From contig JACCZV010000041.1 in NCBI GenBank assembly GCA_013695775.1, forward strand, positions 1 through 10,259: a DNA stretch of 10,259 bases, given 5' to 3'. This document shows, piece by piece, positions 4,928 through 10,259 of this stretch. Both the position numbers and the translations under genes were made by a program. A model generated the notes under the pieces. That model had not been told where the DNA came from and searched no databases. It saw only the letters and a program-made list of their open reading frames with translations. The stretch is from Chitinophagales bacterium. Lineage in GTDB: Bacteria > Bacteroidota > Bacteroidia > Chitinophagales > UBA10324. The stretch's first letter is position 1. Each line of letters starts with the position of its first letter.

Positions 4928-7612
4928 TTATTGCTTCACAAATTTACCTGTAGTAACGTGATTTGAAGATATATAAGTGATGCAATAAACACCCGCTGTT
5001 AAGTGTTCGACATCAAGGATCACTTTATCTTCATTGTCATTTAGCGGCTGTTGTTTTACCACTTGACCCATAGAATTTGAAATGATAATAGTAGCTTTTT
5101 CTTTCTCTGAAAATAAAGTCTGGAGAATTAACCGATCCGAAACTGGATTTGGAAAAACTCGCAGAGCCTGATTTATCACAAAAGAATTCTCAATGTCAGT
5201 AGCAACATCATTCAATACACGTGCAACATAAAAAGAGACTTCGTCAGCAGTGCCAACCAGGATTTTACCATCATTCTGCAGCGAAATGGGGTGCATGCTG
5301 GTAGCGTCACCTGTATATGACGTATCAAATACGGAAATGCCACCATCGCCAAACGTTTCATCAAAGAATCCATTATTCAAAAAACGCACTACAGCCAACC
5401 CATTGTCAGTATTCCCAGCCATTATAATTTTCCCGTCTGGTTGTATCGTGAAATCCGGATGATAAAAGTTACCTAGATCAAAACTGAAAGTGCCAGTATT
5501 TCCAAACCCCAGGTCTAACATTCCATCTTCATTGAATCGTATAAGTTTATAATTAACCAAACTATCGGATAGCAGGACTATTTTATTATCCTCCTGCAGC
5601 TTCATGTCTAAAATATACGCTATTGCAAATTCAGTAGATCCATTGGTTCCGAAGGTGGAATCAAGCGTACCATCTGAAAGCAGTCGGGATAAATTGATAT
5701 ATGTAGTGTCATAAACGTAGTACTTAGATTGCAGAATAATTTTACCATCACTACGAACGGCTACCCGTGGTTCGTCATCACCGTCTCCCCAATTGAATGT
5801 CTGAATTCCTGAATTTCCAAATGTTATATCTGTGCTTCCGTCCTCATTAAGTCTAATAACAAAAATGCTGTCGCTGTTGTCGGTATATGATCTTCCAGCC
5901 AGCAATAATTTTCCATCCGTCTGAATTGCAGCGTTCAAGAAAAAATACAGTTGATATCCGCTTAAATCAATTTTTGCAATTCCACTATCTCCATAATAAA
6001 TATTGTGATTACCTTCTGAATCAAGTTTATGAACAAGGAATTGGTAGGGGTAAGTCTCCTGCACTAAATCTTCGACGCCGTAAATAGGCGAGGAATAAGA
6101 TTCTGCAATGTATTCGGCACTACTATCACCTGCCACAGTAACCCATTCAGTAGATCTCTCTACTGGTGGTACGAAGTATCCGTCCTTGCCATAAGTAATG
6201 TCGAGGGAGCCATCCGCATTTAATCGAAACAATGTAAGAAAAGCACCATAGAGATCTAAAAAGCTGGTTCCCACAACCAGAATTTTCCCATCAGGAAGCT
6301 GTGTTTGATTAACTACCCGATCATAAGTATAGGCGTCTGCCCCAACAACATGAGTCATTGTGCCGTTTATGGCGAAAGAAGAATCTACATTTCCATTTAT
6401 ATTAATCTGCGATATGGCAGTTAAATAACTTCCATTGTCGAACATGGTTCCGCAATAGATTATGTTTCCTTCAGAAGTTTTTGCTCCATAAAGTTTTATG
6501 AATTTAACCGTTGAAAATGTATTTCCTGCTGCTCCATTAATACCGAAAGCAGAATCTACAGTGCCATCCTTCAATACGTGATATAGAACGGGATCATGGT
6601 TTATGCCATTGTATACAGTGGCACCAATAATTGCAGTGGTGTCATTCTGAGGAATTGCGAACCATCCGAAATCGTTTTTAGTACTAGTATGTAAAATCAC
6701 GTTTCCATTGATGCCAAACGAAAGATCAGGTAACCCACTGGATTGAAACTTCCAGCACATAAGCATAGACGAAACCAAAGATTCACTTTCACCGCTCACA
6801 ATCAAACTCTGATCCGGCATAATCGCAATGCTCAGGCCACCCTCTTCTCCGTTGGGTGAATCAACAATGTAAAATCCATCATTTCCAAAACCGCTATCAG
6901 CAGAGCCATCAGCATTAATTCTGCCGATTAAAAGATCACCCTCAGTAGTGCCCGTTACAACAATTTTACCGTCTTGCTGAAGATTGATTCCAAAAATATT
7001 TCCGGTAGCAAATGCATCCAAAGCATTATTGAAATTATTACTGAAATTTGCATCTTCCGTTCCATCTTCATTAAACCGCTGAAGGCTATTATTAGAAGAA
7101 ATTTTCCCTCCTACAATAATTTTACCGTCCGGCTGCGTAATTAGAGCATTACTGAATTGTTCTATATTGGTTTGAACCACGCCGACACCATTGAAACTTG
7201 AATCAGGTGTTCCATCAGGAAGGTATCGGAACAGATCAAAGCCCTGATCATAGAAATATAGGCTAAGAGCCATGATGATGATCCGATCAGAAGCATCCAC
7301 AGTTATAGATGCGTTGGAGGCCTCTGACAATAGCACTCCCAATGTCCCCGCCTCACCAAAAGAAGTATCCACCGTACCATCTGCAAGGAACCTGGATAAA
7401 TAACTGCTGTAATCCACCTTGGTTAGCACTAAAATCTTTCCATCGTTGGTAAGTGCCATGCCCAGAACATTATCACCTGTAAAATCAGGATGAAATGTGA
7501 AAACCCCATCGTTAGCAAAGGATGAATCAAGAGTTCCCGGCTGTGCAAGAATATTCGAGTGCAAGACGATAGCTAAAACAGGCATAAGAAGAGAATGGTA
7601 GGTGTTCTTCAT
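4928..7612 (-). CDS. Large secreted delta-60-repeat protein with T9SS sorting tail
   Basis: The chosen start at 7612 gives 894 residues beginning MKNTYHSLLMPVLAIVLHS, a good signal peptide probably cut after LAQ at residue 24. An ATG 60 bp further up would add 20 residues before the signal, so it is not used. The body holds 14 units of the delta-60 type (TIGR02608-like), each with a DG(T/S)xDxSFGxxG core such as ADGTVDTSFGEAG, then an LQPDGKI(I/L)(V/L)xG strand. The tenth (SEGNHNIYYGDSG) and fourth are the most degenerate. Fourteen units could form one large or two seven-bladed propellers. The last 75 or so residues are a type A T9SS sorting domain (VFPNPVSDRLILQ, SNSMGQVVKQ, HLTAGVYCITYI, GKFVKQ), so the protein should be exported by Sec and then moved across the outer membrane. 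Its binding partner or substrate cannot be told. The frame appears intact over its whole length. Confidence 0.85.
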   Translation of the reverse strand: MKNTYHSLLMPVLAIVLHSNILAQPGTLDSSFANDGVFTFHPDFTGDNVLGMALTNDGKILVLTKVDYSSYLSRFLADGTVDTSFGEAGTLGVLLSEASNASITVDASDRIIIMALSLYFYDQGFDLFRYLPDGTPDSSFNGVGVVQTNIEQFSNALITQPDGKIIVGGKISSNNSLQRFNEDGTEDANFSNNFNNALDAFATGNIFGINLQQDGKIVVTGTTEGDLLIGRINADGSADSGFGNDGFYIVDSPNGEEGGLSIAIMPDQSLIVSGESESLVSSMLMCWKFQSSGLPDLSFGINGNVILHTSTKNDFGWFAIPQNDTTAIIGATVYNGINHDPVLYHVLKDGTVDSAFGINGAAGNTFSTVKFIKLYGAKTSEGNIIYCGTMFDNGSYLTAISQININGNVDSSFAINGTMTHVVGADAYTYDRVVNQTQLPDGKILVVGTSFLDLYGAFLTLFRLNADGSLDITYGKDGYFVPPVERSTEWVTVAGDSSAEYIAESYSSPIYGVEDLVQETYPYQFLVHKLDSEGNHNIYYGDSGIAKIDLSGYQLYFFLNAAIQTDGKLLLAGRSYTDNSDSIFVIRLNEDGSTDITFGNSGIQTFNWGDGDDEPRVAVRSDGKIILQSKYYVYDTTYINLSRLLSDGTLDSTFGTNGSTEFAIAYILDMKLQEDNKIVLLSDSLVNYKLIRFNEDGMLDLGFGNTGTFSFDLGNFYHPDFTIQPDGKIIMAGNTDNGLAVVRFLNNGFFDETFGDGGISVFDTSYTGDATSMHPISLQNDGKILVGTADEVSFYVARVLNDVATDIENSFVINQALRVFPNPVSDRLILQTLFSEKEKATIIISNSMGQVVKQQPLNDNEDKVILDVEHLTAGVYCITYISSNHVTTGKFVKQ
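5207..7537 (-). repeat. Fourteen delta-60-type tandem repeats
   Basis: The conserved cores in order are GTLDSSFANDG, GTVDTSFGEAG, GTPDSSFNGVG, GTEDANFSNNF, GSADSGFGNDG, GLPDLSFGING, GTVDSAFGING, GNVDSSFAING, GSLDITYGKDG, GNHNIYYGDSG, GSTDITFGNSG, GTLDSTFGTNG, GMLDLGFGNTG and GFFDETFGDGG. Spacing is about 50-60 residues, longer around units 9 and 10. Each is followed by a DGKI-type strand in most copies. Confidence 0.8.
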
Positions 7613-7628
7613 AGGAATGATCTTGTAG

Positions 7629-8033
7629 ATCAAAAATAGAGCATTAAACATTACAGGAGCCACAAATAGCACTTATAATGCAACAACAGCAGGTAAGTAT
7701 ACGGTCACAGTAACAAATGCTTCTACCGGATATTCTAAAACTTCTGCGGCTACTATGATTAAAAATAACATGTAAGGGAGCGTTCGCAGACGTGAGTTCT
7801 GAAATAAAGGTTTTTCCTAATCCAAGTAATGGCGAGTTCAATCTAACGCTCAATGATGGTAATACTTATAATGTTCTTGTGAAAGATGCTGTCGGTAGAA
7901 TACTACTGAGTTACTCCCATGTTGAAGGCAACTTATCTTTTGGAAGTGATTTGGATCCGGGGATATACCTGCTCACAGTAAATCTGGAGAATAAACCCTG
8001 AGCTTAAAGAATCTGGAACGATGCTCCCTGTAA
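7629..8033 (+). pseudogene. Remnant of a 5'-truncated T9SS protein: Ig-like end plus sorting tail, two frameshifts
   Basis: A first open segment (7629-7775) encodes ITGATNSTYNATTAGKYTV then TNASTGYSKTSAAT, the end of a PKD/Ig-like repeat typical of Bacteroidota surface proteins, before a TAA. The sense continues one frame over, from about 7759, through FADVSSEIKVFPNPSNGEF, LVKDAVGRILLSY and DLDPGIYLLTVNLENK, a clear T9SS sorting tail, and then stops at 7999 (TGA). Shifting once more near 7995 gives TLSLKNLER, which looks like a usual tail ending, and stops at 8033. No signal peptide or N-terminal domain is present, and the remnant begins 17 bp from the start codon of the divergent delta-60 gene. 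A GTG at 7792 gives an open frame of 69 codons, but this is only the sorting tail and is unlikely to be a real gene. Sequence error could explain the frameshifts but not the lost 5' end. Confidence 0.65.
7631..7638 (-). promoter_or_regulatory. Candidate -7 element (exact TAnnTTTG) for the delta-60-repeat gene
   Basis: On the minus strand the box reads TATTTTTG, an exact TAnnTTTG match ending 18 bp above the ATG at 7612. A short palindrome, GATCT-TGT-AGATC (7619-7631), overlaps its downstream edge and could be an operator or a small 5' hairpin. A TTTG exists further up but is 24 bp from the box, longer than the usual 19-21. The element lies at the edge of the broken plus-strand gene remnant. 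Confidence 0.4.
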
Positions 8034-8422
8034 TTACCGGTGAATATGGGTTGCTGAGCATCCACATCACTCCCCACATCACAACCGGCACTGCTGCTAT
8101 CCAATATGCAGTTTGGGAATCCGGCAATCCTTTCACTATTGATACTCTTACATGGCTAATCAGCTCAGGAATTACTGCAATCTCCGAAGAGGGCTTAGAT
8201 CAAGCTATAATTGAGATTAACGACAATCAAATGATTATTCAAAATCCGGCCTATTCAGATTATAATGTCTCGGTCTTTGATGTTCAGGGAAAAATTCTGA
8301 TACAAAGAAGGGTTGTATCTGCTATCTATACCATTGATTTTAGATCCTATAAGCAAGGAATTTATTTTGTAGGCCTGACATCAGGCCAATCACGCATCAC
8401 AAGAAAGATCTTTATCAAATGA
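8021..8422 (+). CDS. Short ORF with degenerate T9SS tail, probably a 5'-truncated gene coupled to the oxidase
   Basis: The ATG at 8021 gives 133 residues; the frame is open from 7982. There is no signal peptide, which is odd because residues 55-133 look like a T9SS sorting tail: ISEEGLDQAIIEI, a degenerate IIQNPAYSDYNVSVFDVQGK in place of FPNP, SYKQGIYFVGL and the end ITRKIFIK. The first 54 residues (MLPVITGEYGLLSIHI, GTAAIQYAVWESGNP, IDTLTWLIS) look like the end of a beta-rich domain that I cannot name. The likely reading is the 3' end of a secreted protein whose N-terminus has been lost or is frameshifted away. Its last bases overlap the next gene by ATGA (8419-8422), so the full gene was probably the upstream member of an operon with the multicopper oxidase. 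Whether it is now translated is unclear. Confidence 0.5.
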   Translation: MLPVITGEYGLLSIHITPHITTGTAAIQYAVWESGNPFTIDTLTWLISSGITAISEEGLDQAIIEINDNQMIIQNPAYSDYNVSVFDVQGKILIQRRVVSAIYTIDFRSYKQGIYFVGLTSGQSRITRKIFIK

Positions 8423-10140
8423 AGAGCTGCACTTTCTATAGCCTGATGGTTATGTCAGTTTTCTATTCTGAAAAAACTGCCGCTCAAAATGCTCTTTACA
8501 TTCCTCCTGTGCTAACTGGTACAGATTTTCAGCTCAATGTGCAGTCGGGCACACAAACCTTTTTTAACGGCTACCAGACACCTACCTATGGCATTAACAT
8601 GCCATTTATGGCACCAACACTTTTTTTCAATAAAGGTGATTCTGTTTCACTTCATGTTACAAACAACCTCACCATTGAAACCACCATGCACTGGCATGGT
8701 TTACATGTGCCCTCGAAGTATGATGGTGGCCCTCATCAAATTATAGAACCGGGTCAAACGTGGGATGCTACTTACAAAGTAATGAATGATGCAAGCACCT
8801 ATTGGTATCACCCACATGGGTTAGGCAAAACTGATTTGCAGATTTCTAAGGGCTTGGCCGGGCTCATTATTGTGAAAGATAGCAATGAAACATCCCTCAA
8901 CTTACCACGCACTTATGGTGTGGATGATTTTCCGCTCATTGTTCAGAGCAAAGCCTTCGATGTGCTGTATCAGATAGCTATCGCCACAGAGTTGGATACT
9001 GTTGTAATGGTGAATGGTACGAAGAATCCTTATCTTGATGCACCAGCACAAATGGTTCGGTTCAGAATACTAAATGGCTCTTCGATGCGCAGCTATGATT
9101 TTGGATTTTCAAACAATATTCCTTTTTATCAAATTTCTTCTGATGGCGGATTGCTTTCATCACCTATACCCCTTACACGAGTACTGTTGGCACCGGCAGA
9201 GCGCGCAGAAATAGTAGTTTATTTTGGAATGCTGGAGGGTCAAACAGTTTATTTCAAAAACTATGGTTCTGAATTGCCGGATGGAATATTCGGTGCAGCA
9301 AAGGTTGGCAACGATACAGTAAGCATACCCGAATATAATCTGAATCCGCTTAACGGTGCTGATTATAATATTCTTCAAATAAATATAGGAGCGCCTACTC
9401 CTAATGCGATAACGTCAATACCAGCATCCCTTGCAACGGTTACACCCCTCAGTGAAACAAATGCAACATTAACACGCAACTTCATCTTTGCACCTCAGGA
9501 CACGACTGACATTCAGCAAATGGTTGAAGGTCCCTTCACCATAAATGGAGCACAATTCAGCATGGACACAATTAACTTCACCACTTACAAAAACACTACT
9601 GAAATTTGGGAATTAGATAATCAGTCGCTACTTGCCCATGCGATACACGTTCACGATGTTCAGTTTAATATTCTTGATAGAAATGGAACTCCGCCGTTTG
9701 ACAATGAGATGGGAAAAAAAGATGTTGTGCTGGTGATGCCAATGGAGATAGTAAGAGTGATTATGAAGTTCCAGGATTTTACTGATGATTCAATACCATA
9801 CATGTATCACTGCCACATGCTGCATCATGAAGATGATGGCATGATGATATCATTTCTTGTTCGGGATTCATCCAGTGTAGGAATTAATGAAGTGCAGGGA
9901 AATACTTTAAAATTATTCCCCAATCCTGCGAACGATGTGATAGAGGTAACCCTAGCGCAATCGAGTTTTCAAAAATTTTCACTGAACCTCTATAATATCC
10001 TGGGAAATGAGATCAATATCCCTTACCAGGTCAATCCCCAAAATATCCGGCTTGATGTCTCTTCGCTAAGTAAGGGTATGTATTTGGTGAAGTTAATTGC
10101 TGACAATAAAGTTTTCTCCCAGAAATTTTTGAAGTATTGA
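8419..10140 (+). CDS. Multicopper oxidase of the CueO/bilirubin-oxidase type with T9SS sorting tail
   Basis: This 573-residue protein shows the three-cupredoxin layout. A short, atypical signal peptide covers about 1-23 (ends TAAQ). All four copper motifs are present: HWHG (H91, H93), HPH (H131, H133), HAIHVH (H407, H410, H412) and HCHMLHHEDDGMM (H464, C465, H466, H470, M475). By CueO analogy the type 1 site is H407, C465, H470 and M475, with type 2 and 3 ligands from the other histidines. The signatures GKTxxQxxxGLAGLIIV, VNG, LLxPAER and HEDDGMM favour CueO/CotA/bilirubin oxidase over laccases with other ends. The Met-rich insert of E. coli CueO is absent. Likely reaction: one-electron oxidation of Cu(I) or phenolic or metal substrates with reduction of oxygen to water. 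Residues 495-573 are a T9SS tail (LFPNPANDVIEV, SSLSKGMYLVKL, SQKFLKY), pointing to surface or extracellular placement. The start overlaps the upstream stop (ATGA). Confidence 0.9.
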   Translation: MKSCTFYSLMVMSVFYSEKTAAQNALYIPPVLTGTDFQLNVQSGTQTFFNGYQTPTYGINMPFMAPTLFFNKGDSVSLHVTNNLTIETTMHWHGLHVPSKYDGGPHQIIEPGQTWDATYKVMNDASTYWYHPHGLGKTDLQISKGLAGLIIVKDSNETSLNLPRTYGVDDFPLIVQSKAFDVLYQIAIATELDTVVMVNGTKNPYLDAPAQMVRFRILNGSSMRSYDFGFSNNIPFYQISSDGGLLSSPIPLTRVLLAPAERAEIVVYFGMLEGQTVYFKNYGSELPDGIFGAAKVGNDTVSIPEYNLNPLNGADYNILQINIGAPTPNAITSIPASLATVTPLSETNATLTRNFIFAPQDTTDIQQMVEGPFTINGAQFSMDTINFTTYKNTTEIWELDNQSLLAHAIHVHDVQFNILDRNGTPPFDNEMGKKDVVLVMPMEIVRVIMKFQDFTDDSIPYMYHCHMLHHEDDGMMISFLVRDSSSVGINEVQGNTLKLFPNPANDVIEVTLAQSSFQKFSLNLYNILGNEINIPYQVNPQNIRLDVSSLSKGMYLVKLIADNKVFSQKFLKY

Positions 10141-10259
10141 GAGATTTTATCAGAAGGGTTTCCTTGGTTACAATGGGAGTGCTTTTTTGTCTCCAAATTA
10201 TTGCTCAAAGCGAGATAACGTGGAATCCAGCATTGGATGTGGCTCCCAGCAACTATGAC
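10137..10259 (+). CDS. Start of an exported protein, TTG start overlapping the oxidase stop (runs off right edge)
   Basis: Forty-one codons are visible. The TTG at 10137 overlaps the oxidase stop as TTGA, the same 4-base overlap style as the ATGA at the oxidase start. It gives MRDFIRRVSLVTMGVLF, a well-formed signal peptide with a basic n-region and a hydrophobic core, likely cut after IAQ at residue 24. Starting at the ATG at 10173 would remove the basic residues and leave a poor signal, so the TTG is preferred. The mature part begins SEITWNPALDVAPSNYD, which recalls the openings of some Bacteroidota secreted BNR/sialidase-like beta-propeller proteins, but too little is seen to assign it. 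The coupling suggests an operon with the oxidase, so the product may work with or on the cell surface beside it. Confidence 0.55.
   Translation, partial: MRDFIRRVSLVTMGVLFCLQIIAQSEITWNPALDVAPSNYD

Noticed and set aside
7613..7672. ATG at 7672 as start of the delta-60 protein
   Set aside because: The extra 20 residues come before a normal signal peptide that starts MKNTYHS, and the candidate -7 box would lie inside the gene.
7933..8136. Minus-strand ORF over the remnant region
   Set aside because: It is antisense to sequence with clear sorting-tail motifs and has no recognisable content of its own.
9160..9378. Minus-strand ORF inside the oxidase gene
   Set aside because: It is a shadow of a strongly conserved multicopper oxidase reading frame.
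1..10259. tRNA, rRNA, CRISPR array, insertion sequence or transposase
   Set aside because: No cloverleaf-like or array-like repeats and no transposase motifs were seen by eye; the only tandem repeats are protein-level repeats within genes.

Overview
The window looks like Bacteroidota DNA, from a lineage with a type IX secretion system (T9SS). Three signs support this: several C-terminal T9SS sorting tails (FPNP-type start, GIY/GVY near the end, basic last residues), start regions with few Shine-Dalgarno sequences, and candidate -7 elements of the Bacteroidota form TAnnTTTG. The DNA is AT-rich. I could not place it below phylum level from sequence alone.

Left block (1-2383, minus strand): a tight run of three genes read right to left. 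They encode a soluble coiled-coil protein (234 aa), a two-TM protein with a long helical/coiled-coil part that resembles PspA-type proteins (371 aa), and the N-terminal part of a membrane-anchored periplasmic-binding-protein-like protein that runs off the left edge. The spacing (4 and 25 bp) suggests one operon, probably for an envelope-stress or membrane-maintenance job. This is the part of the window most likely to be an under-described system.

Middle block (2384-4927, plus strand): a divergent intergenic region with a dyad and a good TAnnTTTG box leads into a small lipoprotein of unknown function. Next comes a secreted protein with seven 58-residue repeats, probably a seven-bladed beta-propeller. 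Its T9SS tail lies in a different frame, so the gene is frameshifted near 4518. A 9-bp hairpin at 4893-4916 separates it from the convergent gene that follows.

Right block (4928-10259): a large minus-strand protein of 14 delta-60-type repeats with a T9SS tail starts at 7612. Directly upstream of it, on the plus strand, are remains of at least one 5'-truncated T9SS gene: an Ig-like piece and a sorting tail, broken by two frameshifts. A short ORF with a second, degenerate sorting tail and no signal peptide follows. Its stop overlaps the start of an apparently intact CueO/bilirubin-oxidase-type multicopper oxidase that keeps all copper ligands and carries its own T9SS tail. The oxidase stop overlaps a TTG start of another exported protein that runs off the right edge, so the last three reading frames look translationally coupled.

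The common theme on the right is cell-surface or secreted T9SS cargo, with five sorting tails in about 5.6 kb, of which two are in broken genes and one is degenerate. No RNA genes, CRISPR arrays or insertion sequences were seen.
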